In this document: positions 10,604-19,977 of the stretch, in pieces
Numbering within the stretch: position 1 is the first letter of the stretch
Layout: every line of letters starts with the position of its first letter
Assembly: GCA_016791205.1 (NCBI GenBank)
Contig: JAEUNH010000027.1
Span: 1 to 51,005 of the forward strand
Length of the DNA stretch: 51,005 nt
DNA from: Rhodocyclaceae bacterium
GTDB taxonomy: Bacteria; Pseudomonadota; Gammaproteobacteria; Burkholderiales; Rhodocyclaceae
Direction of reading: 5' to 3'
Notes under the pieces: generated by a model
The model's input: the letters and a program-made list of their open reading frames with translations, nothing else
Database searches by the model: none
Told to the model about the DNA's origin: nothing
Position numbers and translations under genes: made by a program

Positions 10604-11227
10604 TTACAAAGCAACGCCGGGATTCAGTGTGTAGAGCCCGGTGATGCTGGCCTCCCCCAGCACGTGGCCCTTGATCGCCTCGCGCACCTGCTGACCGGTG
10701 AACTTGCCCTCCAGCGGGCAGCGGGCGATGTCCAAGGCATAGAGGGTGAATACGTAGTGATGCGGGATCTCGTCGTTCCACGGCGGGCAGGGCCCGTCGT
10801 AGCCGAAATAATCGCCGCACATGTCCTTGTCGCTGGCGAACCAGCCGGTGTAGTCGTTGAGCCCCTGGCGGGCGCCGCGCGCCGTGCCGGGACCGTTCTT
10901 GCCGCGCGGCATGACGTCCTGGGAGAATTCGCCGGCCTCGATGTGCGCGGGGCTCGGCGGCAAGTCGACCATGACCCAGTGGAAGAAGTCGACCCGCGGC
11001 AGCGAGGCCGGCACCGTGCGGCCTTCCTGGTTGACGTCGTCGCCCCGGCTCGGCACGTCGGGGTCGCAGCAGATCAGCACGAGCGATTTCGTGCCGGCCG
11101 GCAGCTCCGACCAGGCCAGGTGGGGGTTGTGGTTGCCACCCAGGCAGACATGGCTCTGGGCATGCGGAATGCAGAAGGCGTTGTCGCCGTGGATGATGCG
11201 GGTGAAGCTGTCGGTCCAGAACTTCAT
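10604..11227 (-). CDS. YbhB/YbcL family Raf kinase inhibitor-like (PEBP) protein
   Basis: Phosphatidylethanolamine-binding-protein fold, 207 aa starting at ATG 11227 with a strong GGGAGGTG Shine-Dalgarno. PEBP hallmarks are visible: NHNPHLAWSELPAGTKSLVLICCDPDVPS-type ligand-pocket strand (about 35-65), HWVMVDLPP, and YFGYDGPCPPWNDE with HHYVFTLYALD. There is no signal peptide, so it is probably cytoplasmic. Bacterial members have no settled function. It is 17 bp downstream of murJ on the same strand and may be co-transcribed; it is convergent with ggt with no gap. Confidence 0.9.
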   Translation of the reverse strand: MKFWTDSFTRIIHGDNAFCIPHAQSHVCLGGNHNPHLAWSELPAGTKSLVLICCDPDVPSRGDDVNQEGRTVPASLPRVDFFHWVMVDLPPSPAHIEAGEFSQDVMPRGKNGPGTARGARQGLNDYTGWFASDKDMCGDYFGYDGPCPPWNDEIPHHYVFTLYALDIARCPLEGKFTGQQVREAIKGHVLGEASITGLYTLNPGVAL

Positions 11228-11244
11228 ATTCACCTCCCGTGGAT

Positions 11245-12786
11245 TTATGCCCGTCCTTTCTTCTTGAAATCCCTCGGCCGGAAGCCCAGCAGCCAGAGCG
11301 CGCCGAAATAGGCCGCGCCGCCGCCCGCCACCAGCGCCGCCAGGTGCAGCATGCGCTGCAGCGGCGGCGCGTCGATCCAGTAGCGCTCCGAGTCGCCCAT
11401 GCCGGCCCACAGCACCAGGCCCAACGCCGCCAATGCTCCGGCCACCCGCATCGCGAAGACCCGCCAGCCCGGCTGCGGCACATAGTCGCCATTTCGCCGC
11501 AGCCCGCGCCAGAGCAGCCCCGCGTTGAGGCAGGAGGCCAGGCCGATCGACAGCGCAAGGCCGGCATGCTGAAGCGGCACGATGAAGGCGGCATTCATCG
11601 CCTGGGTGGCGGCCAGGGTGACCAGGGCGATCTTTACCGGCGTACGTATATTCTGCCGTGCGTAGAAGCCCGGCGCCAGCACCTTGACCAGGATCAGGCC
11701 GGTCAGCCCGACGCTGTAGGCTACCAGGGCGTCGCGCGTCTTCAGCACGTCCTCGGTCTGGAAGGCGCCGTAGTTGAACAAGGTGGCGAGCAGCGGCACG
11801 GCGAGCAGCGCCAGGGCCAAGGCGGCCGGCAGGGTCAGCAGGAAGGTCAGCCGCAGTCCCCAGTCGAGCAGGGCGGAGAATTCGCCGCGGTCGTTGTCGG
11901 CGTGGCTCTTCGACAGGCTGGGCAGCAGGATGGTGCCCAGCGCCGCCCCCAGCAGCCCGGCTGGAAACTCCATCAGCCGGTCGGCATAGTAGAGCCAGGA
12001 GACGCTGCCGCTGGGCAGGAAGGAGGCGAAGATGGTGTTGATGAGCAGGGAGATTTGCGACACCGAGACGCCGAGCAGGGCCGGCAGCATCAGCGTGAGG
12101 ATGCGTCGCACGCCCTCGTCGCGCAGGGAAAGGGAGAAGCGCGGCAGCATGCCGATCTTCGCCAGGAAGGGCAGTTGCAGGGCGAGTTGCAGCACCCCGC
12201 CGAGGAACACCGCCCAGGCCAGGGCCAGCACCGGCGGGTCGAAATGCGGCGCGGCGAAGAGCGCCATGCCGATGAAGGAGAGATTGAGCAGCACCGGTGT
12301 GAAGGCCGGCACGGCAAAGCGGCTCCAGGTGTTGAGGATGCCGCCGGCCAGCGACACCAGCGAGATGAAGAGGATGTAGGGGAAGGCAATGCGCGTCAGT
12401 TCGACCGTCAGCTCGAACTTGGCGGCGTCGGCGGCGAAGCCGGGGGCCGAGACGTAGATCAGGATCGGCGTCAGGGCGATGCCGAGCAGGGTCACCGCCA
12501 GCAGAACCAGAAACAGCAGGGTGGCGACATGGTCGGCCAGACGCCGGGTGTCGTCGGGGCCGCGCTTATTCCTGTACTCGGCCAGGATCGGCACGAAGGC
12601 CTGGGAGAACGCTCCTTCGGCGAACATCCGCCGCAGCAGGTTGGGCAGGCGGAAGGCGACGAAGAAAGCGTCGGTGGCCATTCCGGCCCCGAAGCTGCGG
12701 GCGATGACGAAATCGCGCACGAAGCCCAGGATGCGCGACAGCAGGGTCATGCTGCTGACGGTGGCGAGGGCCTTGAGCAGGTTCAT
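11245..12786 (-). CDS. murJ: Lipid II flippase
   Basis: MurJ moves lipid II across the inner membrane for peptidoglycan synthesis; it is a MOP-superfamily member with 14 membrane helices. The start is ATG 12786 ([20 protein letters not shown]), giving 513 aa, which is the family size. [30 protein letters not shown] and [13 protein letters not shown] are the diagnostic N-terminal motifs. It is divergent from rpsT over 99 bp, an arrangement conserved in many betaproteobacteria. Upstream in-frame codons (MEKGRILG...) lie over the rpsT promoter and are not used. Confidence 0.96.
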   Translation of the reverse strand: MNLLKALATVSSMTLLSRILGFVRDFVIARSFGAGMATDAFFVAFRLPNLLRRMFAEGAFSQAFVPILAEYRNKRGPDDTRRLADHVATLLFLVLLAVTLLGIALTPILIYVSAPGFAADAAKFELTVELTRIAFPYILFISLVSLAGGILNTWSRFAVPAFTPVLLNLSFIGMALFAAPHFDPPVLALAWAVFLGGVLQLALQLPFLAKIGMLPRFSLSLRDEGVRRILTLMLPALLGVSVSQISLLINTIFASFLPSGSVSWLYYADRLMEFPAGLLGAALGTILLPSLSKSHADNDRGEFSALLDWGLRLTFLLTLPAALALALLAVPLLATLFNYGAFQTEDVLKTRDALVAYSVGLTGLILVKVLAPGFYARQNIRTPVKIALVTLAATQAMNAAFIVPLQHAGLALSIGLASCLNAGLLWRGLRRNGDYVPQPGWRVFAMRVAGALAALGLVLWAGMGDSERYWIDAPPLQRMLHLAALVAGGGAAYFGALWLLGFRPRDFKKKGRA

Positions 12787-12826
12787 ATGCCGCAATGTTA
12801 TCGGCTTTGTTTCCCCCTCGTGCTGC

Positions 12827-12855
12827 TTGCAATTGGTCCGGAATGGGCCTAAAAT
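12827..12855 (+). promoter_or_regulatory. Sigma-70-type promoter of rpsT
   Basis: TTGCAA (12827-12832) and TAAAAT (12850-12855) are separated by exactly 17 bp. The predicted start site is near 12862, leaving a leader of about 24 nt before the rpsT ATG. Orientation and distance fit the highly expressed ribosomal gene. Confidence 0.65.
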
Positions 12856-12885
12856 GCGCCCCTTTTCCAAGCCTTACAGACTTTC

Positions 12886-13146
12886 ATGGCCAACACCGTA
12901 CAAGCCCGCAAACGTGCCCGCCAGGCGATCAAGCGCCGGGCCCGCAATTTCAGCCAGCGCTCGGAACTGCGCACGGCCATCAAGAGCGTCCGCAAGGCGA
13001 TTGCCGCCGGCGACAAGGTGGCCGCCCAGAAGGTCCTGAGCGAGTCGATGGGCACCATCGACAGCATTGCCGACAAGAAGATCATCCACAAGAACAAGGC
13101 GGCTCGCCACAAGAGCCGCCTGTCTGCCGCCATCAAGGCGTTGTAA
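12886..13146 (+). CDS. rpsT: 30S ribosomal protein S20
   Basis: S20 binds 16S rRNA early in small-subunit assembly. The 86-residue, Lys/Arg/Ala-rich protein has the typical [18 protein letters not shown] start and ends with [17 protein letters not shown]. Length and composition are standard. It is a single-gene unit with its own promoter and a strong terminator. No leader structure beyond the short 5' UTR is visible. Opposite it lies murJ. Confidence 0.97.
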   Translation: MANTVQARKRARQAIKRRARNFSQRSELRTAIKSVRKAIAAGDKVAAQKVLSESMGTIDSIADKKIIHKNKAARHKSRLSAAIKAL

Positions 13147-13165
13147 GACAAGGCAGTCCCTGCCC

Positions 13166-13198
13166 AATGGCGGCCGGTTCCGGCCGCCATTTCTTTTT
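13166..13198 (+). terminator. Intrinsic terminator of rpsT
   Basis: AATGGCGGCCGG (13166-13177) pairs with CCGGCCGCCATT (13180-13191), a near-perfect GC-rich stem, followed by TCTTTTT. The convergent DUF3579 gene ends at the T-run. The reverse side has no T-tract, so it serves mainly rpsT. Confidence 0.88.
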
Positions 13199-13500
13199 CA
13201 GTCGTCGGTTTTTGCGTCGGGCCGGCCTGTATGGATCACCTGCAGGCTGTTGTCCTTGGCGAAGCTGCCGAGGAAGTTGTAGGCCATCGGCTCCAGTTCG
13301 TAGAGGCGGGCGGCCACATACACGCATTTCTCGCCGAGATGCAGGCCGGGTCGGACGTAGGGGGAGTAGCTCATGCGATGGTCGGCGCCGAAAGCCGACA
13401 TGATGCCGCACAGGCGTTCAGCCCAGTCGCTGGGGCGGAATTTCTTCCCCTCCAGCGTCAGACCGACGATGATGAAGTTTTCTGGGTGCTTCTCTGACAT
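13198..13500 (-). CDS. DUF3579 domain-containing protein
   Basis: 100-residue cytoplasmic protein of the DUF3579 family, restricted largely to betaproteobacteria and relatives. Recognisable stretches are FIIVGLTLEGKKFRPSDWAERL near the start, DHRMSYSPYVRPG in the middle and MAYNFLGSFAKDNSLQV near the end. No signal peptide, membrane segment or catalytic motif is evident. Function is unknown. It is often found beside argD/argF/argG and rpsT, as here, but that linkage does not reveal a job. It converges on rpsT. Confidence 0.85.
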   Translation of the reverse strand: MSEKHPENFIIVGLTLEGKKFRPSDWAERLCGIMSAFGADHRMSYSPYVRPGLHLGEKCVYVAARLYELEPMAYNFLGSFAKDNSLQVIHTGRPDAKTDD

Positions 13501-13579
13501 GGTGCCCGGCAGGCGGCGGGCGGATGAAATATCCTGCCGCCAGACGAAGGCGCGATTCTAGCAGAATTCCCTATTTCCC

Positions 13580-13627
13580 TTATCCGCCCATCAGGCCAAC
13601 TTAGCGCTGTGGATCAAATGTGGATGG
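13580..13627. other. Cluster of DnaA-box-like nonamers
   Basis: In the spacer between DUF3579 and the 73-aa gene lie TTATCCGCC (13580-13588, 7/9 match to TTATCCACA), TGTGGATCA (13608-13616, 8/9 in reverse) and TGTGGATGG (13619-13627, 7/9 in reverse). An exact reverse box TGTGGATAA occurs at 13802-13810 inside the next gene. The nearby spacer is AT-rich (ATAAATAATGG at about 13664). The matches are imperfect apart from the last, so a functional role is a guess. Confidence 0.3.
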
Positions 13628-13680
13628 CGCCTTATTTTGTGGCACGATCCTGAAAATCCGCGAATAAATAATGGGCTAGC

Positions 13681-13709
13681 TTGCTTTTTTAGGAATCGGT
13701 GCATATACT
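13681..13709 (+). promoter_or_regulatory. Sigma-70-type promoter of the 73-aa gene
   Basis: TTGCTT (13681-13686) and TATACT (13704-13709) with a 17-bp spacer predict a start near 13716. This supports translation from ATG 13743 (GGGG six bases upstream) or ATG 13731, and speaks against the TTG at 13722. Confidence 0.6.
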
Positions 13710-13742
13710 TCAGAAATCCCATTGACCTATATGGGGTTTTCA

Positions 13743-13964
13743 ATGCAGGCACCCTTGCTGAAGAAGTACGGTTTCCGAATCAAGACGCGTGTGGGTCTTG
13801 TTGTGGATAATTTGTTGATACCCGGACGGGACGCGGCAGAAGCCGAGCGCAAGCTGCGCCAGATCTACCGCGACTGCGAAATCCTCGACCGGAGCTGCCA
13901 GCAGCCGATTGCCAAGGCCGTACCGGCCAGCTATGAAGACGTGATTGCCCTGATCACGCGCTAG
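13743..13964 (+). CDS. Conserved-looking hypothetical protein, 73 aa
   Basis: Small protein starting MQAPLLKKYGFRIKTRVGLVV and ending YEDVIALITR. It has a promoter of its own, a plausible Shine-Dalgarno and no signal peptide or membrane helix. The sequence has a beta-rich first half (RIKTRVGLVVDNLLIPG) and a helical second half (AEAERKLRQIYRDCEIL), with Cys at 44 and 51. I do not recognise the family. It converges with the parA-like gene, with only four bases between the two stop codons, so they are not an operon. Real coding status is likely from codon use and the promoter, but function is unknown. Confidence 0.6.
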   Translation: MQAPLLKKYGFRIKTRVGLVVDNLLIPGRDAAEAERKLRQIYRDCEILDRSCQQPIAKAVPASYEDVIALITR

Positions 13965-13968
13965 CAAA

Positions 13969-14733
13969 CTAGAAAAAGCCCTTCTCGACCAGTTCGTCCG
14001 CCAGCGCGGCATAGTCCTGCGCGCCGCGCGAGGTCTTGGCATGGCTGAAAATGTCCAGGTTGCAGGCCGGCGCTTCGGCGACGGCAACGTTCTCGGAGAT
14101 CACCGTCTCGCAGACTTCGTCGCCGAACTGCTCGGTCAGGCGCTTCTGGATTTCAAAGCTCATGTTGCGACGCCGGTCGAAGCGCGTCAGCAGGTAGCGG
14201 CGCTCGACCCGCCGTTTCAGAACCGGCTCGAGTGCCTGCAGGGTGCGTTCCACCTGCAGCGCGCCGCGCAGGGCGAGGAAGTCCGAGGAGATCGGCACCA
14301 GCAGCCGGTCGGCGGCGAACACCGCGTTGAGGGACAGCACGCCGAGGAAAGGGCAGCAGTCGATCATCACCTCCCGCTCCTCGCGGTCGGTGCCGAGTTC
14401 GTTGAGCCCCTGGTTGAGGCGGTTGAGGATGGTCGGCCCCTTGCCGAAAATCGAATCGACCTTGATGAGTTCGGCATGGGCGGGAATCAGCCGGCCGACA
14501 CCCCGCCATTCGATCTCCAACTCGGACAGGGAGCGTCTATCCTGGTAGAAAGAGAAAATGCTGTCGGCGACAGTGCCCAGCGCTTGGCCATGTACCGCCG
14601 AAAGGTGCGCCTGGGGATCCAGATCCACCAGCAGCACACGCGCTTCACGCCGCGAAAGGGCGGCGGCGAGGTTAAGCGCCGTGGTGGTCTTGCCGACCCC
14701 GCCTTTCTGGTTGAAAACGGCTATGCGCGCCAT
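13969..14733 (-). CDS. ParA family ATPase (orphan)
   Basis: Deviant-Walker ATPase of the ParA/MinD group, 254 aa from ATG 14733 (MARIAVFNQKGGVGKTTTAL). The deviant Walker A with its signature lysine is KGGVGKTT at about 10-17, VDLDPQAH follows at about 39-46, and MIDCCPFLG is the Walker B/switch region. ParA proteins partition DNA or position protein cargo by ATP-driven cycling on the nucleoid. No parB, parS cluster or second ParA partner is visible next to it, so it is probably not the chromosomal ParA; a cargo such as a chemoreceptor, pilus or metabolic body is possible. It is divergent from argD across 98 bp. Confidence 0.85.
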   Translation of the reverse strand: MARIAVFNQKGGVGKTTTALNLAAALSRREARVLLVDLDPQAHLSAVHGQALGTVADSIFSFYQDRRSLSELEIEWRGVGRLIPAHAELIKVDSIFGKGPTILNRLNQGLNELGTDREEREVMIDCCPFLGVLSLNAVFAADRLLVPISSDFLALRGALQVERTLQALEPVLKRRVERRYLLTRFDRRRNMSFEIQKRLTEQFGDEVCETVISENVAVAEAPACNLDIFSHAKTSRGAQDYAALADELVEKGFF

Positions 14734-14771
14734 GCCGGCCAGTATATACAAGCCGGGATTTTTCACTTAAG

Positions 14772-14815
14772 ATGCGCATGTGAGCAAGGCGGCGCAAGCC
14801 GCCTTTCGCTTTTTG
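14772..14815 (+). promoter_or_regulatory. Terminator-like hairpin in the argD leader
   Basis: AAGGCGGC (14786-14793) and GCCGCCTT (14798-14805) close a GCAA tetraloop and are followed by TCGCTTTTT, the shape of an intrinsic terminator. It ends about 20 bases before the argD ATG, with no upstream plus-strand gene nearby that needs it. A three-codon reading frame ATG-CGC-ATG-TGA (14772-14783), containing one Arg codon, ends two bases before the stem. An attenuator for argD-F-G is possible; an alternative is that the argD promoter lies downstream of it. Confidence 0.45.
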
Positions 14816-14831
14816 CAGTGGATATTCGATC

Positions 14832-16001
14832 ATGCCGCACCTGATGAACACCTACGCCCGGCTTCCCCTGGCTTTCACCCATGGGCAGGGCTGCCGGGTA
14901 TTCGATGAGGCCGGGAAGGGGTATCTCGATGCCCTCGCCGGCATTGCCGTGTCTACCCTGGGCCATGCCCATCCGCGCCTGGTGAAAGCCATCGCCGATC
15001 AGGCCGGACGCATCCTGCATGCCTCCAATCTCTATCGGATCCGCGAACAGGAGCAGCTTGCCGACCGCCTGGCCGCCCTGGCGGACATGGACGAGGTGTT
15101 CCTCTGCAATTCCGGCTGCGAGGCCAACGAGGCCGCCATCAAGCTGGCGCGCATGTTCGGCCACCAGAAGGGCATCGATCTGCCCGCCATCGTGGTCATG
15201 GAAAAGGCTTTCCACGGCCGCACCCTGGCGACCCTCTCGGCCACCGGCAACCGCAAGGTGCAGGCCGGCTTCGAGCCGCTGGTCGGCGGTTTCGTGCGGG
15301 TGCCCTTCGACGACCTGGCGGCGGTGGAGCATGTCGCCGCCAATAATCAGAATGTCGTCGCCGTGCTGATCGAGCCGATCCAGGGTGAGGGCGGTATCAA
15401 TGTTGCCCATGCGGAATACCTGCAGGGCCTGCGCCGCATCTGCGATGCGCGCGGCTGGCTGCTGATGTTCGATGAGATCCAGTGCGGCCTTGGCCGTACC
15501 GGCGAATGGTTCGCCTGCCAGCATGCCGGCGTCAGGCCCGACGTGATGACCCTGGCCAAGGGGCTCGGTTCGGGCGTGCCCATCGGCGCTTGCCTGGCCG
15601 CGGGCGCGGCCGCCGGCGTGTTCAAGCCGGGCAACCACGGTTCGACCTTCGGCGGCAATCCCCTCGCCTGCACCGCGGCACTGACGACGCTGGCAGTGAT
15701 CGAGGAGGAGGGCCTGCTCAAACGTGCCGCCGCGCTCGGCCAGAAGCTGCGCGATGACTTCGCCATGGCGCTGGCAGGGCAGGCCGGCATCGTCTCCATC
15801 CGCGGCGACGGCCTCATGATCGGCATCGAGCTCGATCGTCCCTGCGGCGAGCTGGTGACGCGGGCCATCGAGCGCGGTTTGCTCATCAACGTCACCGCCG
15901 ACAAGGTGGTGCGCCTGCTGCCGGCGCTGGTCTTCAGCGACGCCGACGCGCAGGAGCTGGTCGCCGTACTCTCTGCGCTGATCCGCGAATTCCTGGCCTG
16001 A
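14832..16001 (+). CDS. argD: Acetylornithine aminotransferase
   Basis: Class-III PLP aminotransferase making N-acetylornithine from N-acetylglutamate semialdehyde in arginine synthesis. The 389-aa protein has the family's length. The PLP lysine is K243 in LAKGLGSGVP, preceded by LMFDEIQCGLGRTG, whose Asp contacts the pyridine ring. SGCEANEAAIKLAR binds the cofactor phosphate and HGSTFGGNPLAC is the late conserved loop. Similar enzymes may also use succinyldiaminopimelate. It begins the run argD-argF-argG with 12 bp to argF, which fixes the arginine role. Confidence 0.94.
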   Translation: MPHLMNTYARLPLAFTHGQGCRVFDEAGKGYLDALAGIAVSTLGHAHPRLVKAIADQAGRILHASNLYRIREQEQLADRLAALADMDEVFLCNSGCEANEAAIKLARMFGHQKGIDLPAIVVMEKAFHGRTLATLSATGNRKVQAGFEPLVGGFVRVPFDDLAAVEHVAANNQNVVAVLIEPIQGEGGINVAHAEYLQGLRRICDARGWLLMFDEIQCGLGRTGEWFACQHAGVRPDVMTLAKGLGSGVPIGACLAAGAAAGVFKPGNHGSTFGGNPLACTAALTTLAVIEEEGLLKRAAALGQKLRDDFAMALAGQAGIVSIRGDGLMIGIELDRPCGELVTRAIERGLLINVTADKVVRLLPALVFSDADAQELVAVLSALIREFLA

Positions 16002-16013
16002 GGACGGTCCGCC

Positions 16014-16937
16014 ATGGCCGCACCGAAGCACTTCCTGCAACTGAACGACTTGTCCCGCGACGAGCTGGAGCACGTCTTCGCCCGCACGCGCTGGATCAAG
16101 GACCAGTTCAAGCGCTACCAGCCCTACCACCCGATGTTCGACCGCACGCTGGTGATGATCTTCGAGAAGCAGAGCACGCGCACGCGGCTGTCCTTCGAGG
16201 CCGGTATGCACCAGCTCGGCGGCTCGGCGATCTTCCTCAGCACCCGCGACTCGCAGCTCGGCCGCGGCGAGCCGGTGGAGGACGCCGCCCAGGTGATTTC
16301 GCGCATGTGCGACCTCGTCATGATCCGCACCTTCGAGCAGGACATCATCGACCGTTTCGCGCGCCATTCGCGCGTGCCGGTGATCAACGGCCTGACCAAC
16401 GAATACCATCCTTGCCAGATCCTCGCCGACATCTATACCTTCATCGAGCATCGCGGCTCGATCGCCGGCAGGACGGTGGCCTGGGTCGGCGACTCCAACA
16501 ACGTCTGCAACACCTGGCTGCAGGCGGCCGAGGTGTTCGGCTTCAACGTGCATGTGTCCACGCCGCCCGGCTACGAGATCGAGCCCGAGCGCGCCGGCCT
16601 CTATGGCGATGACCACTACGAAGAGTTCGCCGATCCGATGGATGCGGTGCGCGATGCCGACCTCGTTACCACCGACGTGTGGACCTCGATGGGCTTCGAG
16701 GCCGAGAACGAGGAGCGCCGCCGCGACTTCGAGGACTGGCAGGTGGACGCCGAGATGATGCGGCTGGCGAAGCCCGACGCCCTGTTCATGCACTGCCTGC
16801 CTGCCCATCGCGGCGAGGAGGTGGCCACCGAGGTGATCGACGGGCTGCAGAGCGTGGTCTGGGACGAGGCGGAGAACCGGCTGCACACCCAGAAGGCTCT
16901 GATGGAATACCTGCTCCTCGGCCGAGTCAATCCCTGA
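16014..16937 (+). CDS. argF: Ornithine carbamoyltransferase
   Basis: Joins ornithine and carbamoyl phosphate to make citrulline. The 307-aa protein shows the carbamoyl-phosphate loop STRTR (54-58), the ornithine-loop region [12 protein letters not shown] (HCLP about 260-263) and [15 protein letters not shown]. It lies 12 bp after argD and 17 bp before argG, so the three consecutive steps to argininosuccinate are co-transcribed. A Ser-Met-Gly-containing SMG loop (TSMGFEAE) is also present. Nothing is unusual. Confidence 0.97.
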   Translation: MAAPKHFLQLNDLSRDELEHVFARTRWIKDQFKRYQPYHPMFDRTLVMIFEKQSTRTRLSFEAGMHQLGGSAIFLSTRDSQLGRGEPVEDAAQVISRMCDLVMIRTFEQDIIDRFARHSRVPVINGLTNEYHPCQILADIYTFIEHRGSIAGRTVAWVGDSNNVCNTWLQAAEVFGFNVHVSTPPGYEIEPERAGLYGDDHYEEFADPMDAVRDADLVTTDVWTSMGFEAENEERRRDFEDWQVDAEMMRLAKPDALFMHCLPAHRGEEVATEVIDGLQSVVWDEAENRLHTQKALMEYLLLGRVNP

Positions 16938-16954
16938 AACCCAGACAAGCAAAC

Positions 16955-18205
<1,251 letters not shown>

Positions 18206-18208
18206 GGC

Positions 18209-18430
18209 ATGCAAGGCACGCTGTTCGGTTTCACCGAGCAGGAGGTGGCCGATTTCGGGCTGACCTTCCTGCTCGGCGGGTTCATCCTTTTCATGCTGTT
18301 CATCATCGGGGAACTGGCCTGGAAGTCGAAGGCCGGCAAGATGGGCACCTTCGTGCTGTTTTTCGTCCTGGCCTTCGGCATGCTGGGGTTTGCCGCCAAG
18401 GCCGTCATCAAGAAGCTCTGGGGGATCTGA
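18209..18430 (+). CDS. DUF2788 family small membrane protein
   Basis: 73 residues with two hydrophobic helices (about 17-37 and 46-65) joined by a short basic loop (WKSKAGKMG). The sequence [20 protein letters not shown] matches the DUF2788 type. Function is unknown; it is probably an inner-membrane protein with a helical hairpin. It starts 3 bp after argG and ends 1 bp before ppnP, so it is part of that transcript. Confidence 0.82.
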   Translation: MQGTLFGFTEQEVADFGLTFLLGGFILFMLFIIGELAWKSKAGKMGTFVLFFVLAFGMLGFAAKAVIKKLWGI

Positions 18431-18431
18431 G

Positions 18432-18743
18432 ATGTCGCAATTCGATAGCGTTTCCGTGGTCAAGAAGGCCAACGTCTATTTCGACGGCAAGTGCGTCAGC
18501 CATACCGTGCTCTTCACCGACGGCACGAAGAAGACCATCGGCGTGATTTTCCCGTCGCAGCTCGTCTTCAACACCGGCGCGCCGGAGATCATGGAGATCA
18601 ATGCCGGCCGCTGCCGGGTGCGCCTGAAGGGCGAAAGTCAGTGGCGGGAATACGGCGCCGGCGAGCGCTTCAGCGTGCCGGGCAACAGCAGCTTCGACAT
18701 CGAGACGCTGGAGCTGCTGGATTACGTCTGCCACTTCGGATAG
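18432..18743 (+). CDS. ppnP: Pyrimidine/purine nucleoside phosphorylase (DUF1255, YaiE-like)
   Basis: Small cupin-fold enzyme, 103 aa, that phosphorolyses several nucleosides to base and ribose 1-phosphate; the activity is known for E. coli PpnP. The N-terminal [17 protein letters not shown] and the C-terminal [12 protein letters not shown] are the family's conserved stretches. The start is ATG 18432, one base after the DUF2788 stop. It is coupled to the argG transcript but has no evident link to arginine. Confidence 0.92.
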   Translation: MSQFDSVSVVKKANVYFDGKCVSHTVLFTDGTKKTIGVIFPSQLVFNTGAPEIMEINAGRCRVRLKGESQWREYGAGERFSVPGNSSFDIETLELLDYVCHFG

Positions 18744-18780
18744 CCGCGGATTCCGCGGAGTTTTCCTGGGAGGGAATGCC

Positions 18781-19266
18781 ATGCCTTCATTCGACATCGT
18801 TTCCGAAGTCAATCAGGTCGAGTTGCGCAACGCCGTCGAGCAAGCCAACAAGGAAATCACCAATCGCTTTGACTTCAAGGGCTCGGACGCCCGCGTCGAG
18901 CAGGACGATGAGGCGCTGACGCTCTACGCCGACGACGATTTCAAGCTTGGCCAGGTCTATGACATCCTCAACGCCAAGCTGGCCAAGCGCAACGTCGACG
19001 TGCGCTTTCTCGATCGCGGCGAGGTCGAGAAGGTGGGCGGCAACAAGGCAAAGCAGGTCGTCACGGTCAAAGAAGGCGTCGGCGGCGAACTGGGCAAAAA
19101 GATCGTGCGCATCCTCAAGGACGGCAAGCTCAAAGTGCAGGCCTCGATCCAGGGCGAGGCGGTGCGCGTCTCCGGCGCCAAGCGGGACGTGCTGCAGGAA
19201 GCCATCGCCCTGGTGCGCAAGTCCATCACCGACGTGCCGCTGCAGTTCAACAATTTCCGCGACTGA
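18781..19266 (+). CDS. YajQ family cyclic di-GMP-binding protein
   Basis: 161-residue cytoplasmic protein of two ferredoxin-like domains. [35 protein letters not shown] and the C-terminal [10 protein letters not shown] are hallmarks of the YajQ family. Members in Xanthomonas bind cyclic di-GMP and affect transcription; in others nucleotide or RNA binding is reported, so the precise role here is open. A clear GGGAGGG precedes the ATG. Its stop abuts the stop of the convergent amidotransferase gene in a TGATCA. Confidence 0.92.
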   Translation: MPSFDIVSEVNQVELRNAVEQANKEITNRFDFKGSDARVEQDDEALTLYADDDFKLGQVYDILNAKLAKRNVDVRFLDRGEVEKVGGNKAKQVVTVKEGVGGELGKKIVRILKDGKLKVQASIQGEAVRVSGAKRDVLQEAIALVRKSITDVPLQFNNFRD

Positions 19267-19977
19267 TCAGTCCCGATTCAGGCCCTCGACCCAGCGCGCG
19301 TAGATGCGGTCGGCAACGGCGTTGAGCGCCGCCACCTTCGGCGCCATGCCGTCCTGCATGACTTCCGGCGACTGCACCGCAGGGCTGTTGGCCGCAGCGG
19401 CAATTTCGGCGGCGCCGTCCCGGCACCACTGGCGGATCATCTCCTCCGTCATCTCGACGTGGCATTGCATGCCGAAAACCTTGCCCCGCGCGTAGGCCTG
19501 GTTGGCGCAGTGCGCGCTCTCCAACAGGCGGGTGGCGCCGGGCGGGATGCTGAAGGTCTCGCCGTGCCAGTGGAAGGTCTCGAAACCGGCCAGATCGCCG
19601 AACCAGCGGCGCGCCTCGGCATTGTCCAGCAGCTCCGCCGGCCCCCAACCGATCTCCTTGACCGGGTTGCGGGTGATGGTCCCGCCGAGCGCCTTGGCGA
19701 TGAGCTGGCCGCCCAGGCAGTGGCCCAGTACCGGCATGCTGGCGGCTGCGGCGGCGCGGATCAGCGCGCAGGATTGCCCCACCCAGGGCAAGGGATCGTT
19801 GACGCTCATCGGCCCGCCCATGAAGACCAGGCCGGAATACGCTTCGACCGAAGAGGGCACGGCCTCGCCTGCGTCGACGCGGATCGGCGTCCATGGGATC
19901 GAGTGGCGGTCGAGGAATGTGGCAAAATAGCCAGGGCCTTCGCTGTAGAAATGACGGAAGATGGCAACCGGTTTCAT
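19267..19977 (-). CDS. Class I glutamine amidotransferase-like protein
   Basis: Stand-alone GATase1-fold protein of 236 aa starting at ATG 19977. The catalytic cysteine is C87 in GHCLGGQ, and H173 and E175 in the run FGMQCHVEM complete the Cys-His-Glu triad. It belongs with the GMP synthase glutamine amidotransferase-like proteins (COG0518), but has no synthetase domain and no partner nearby. Substrate is unknown; related stand-alone proteins hydrolyse gamma-glutamyl compounds. Its start codon overlaps that of the divergent protease gene, so its promoter must lie inside the neighbour's coding sequence. Confidence 0.85.
   Translation of the reverse strand: MKPVAIFRHFYSEGPGYFATFLDRHSIPWTPIRVDAGEAVPSSVEAYSGLVFMGGPMSVNDPLPWVGQSCALIRAAAAASMPVLGHCLGGQLIAKALGGTITRNPVKEIGWGPAELLDNAEARRWFGDLAGFETFHWHGETFSIPPGATRLLESAHCANQAYARGKVFGMQCHVEMTEEMIRQWCRDGAAEIAAAANSPAVQSPEVMQDGMAPKVAALNAVADRIYARWVEGLNRD

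Noticed and set aside
13636-13660. Possible sigma-54 promoter at TGGCAC before the 73-aa gene
   Set aside because: The -12 half does not match TTGC, and a good sigma-70 promoter lies downstream.
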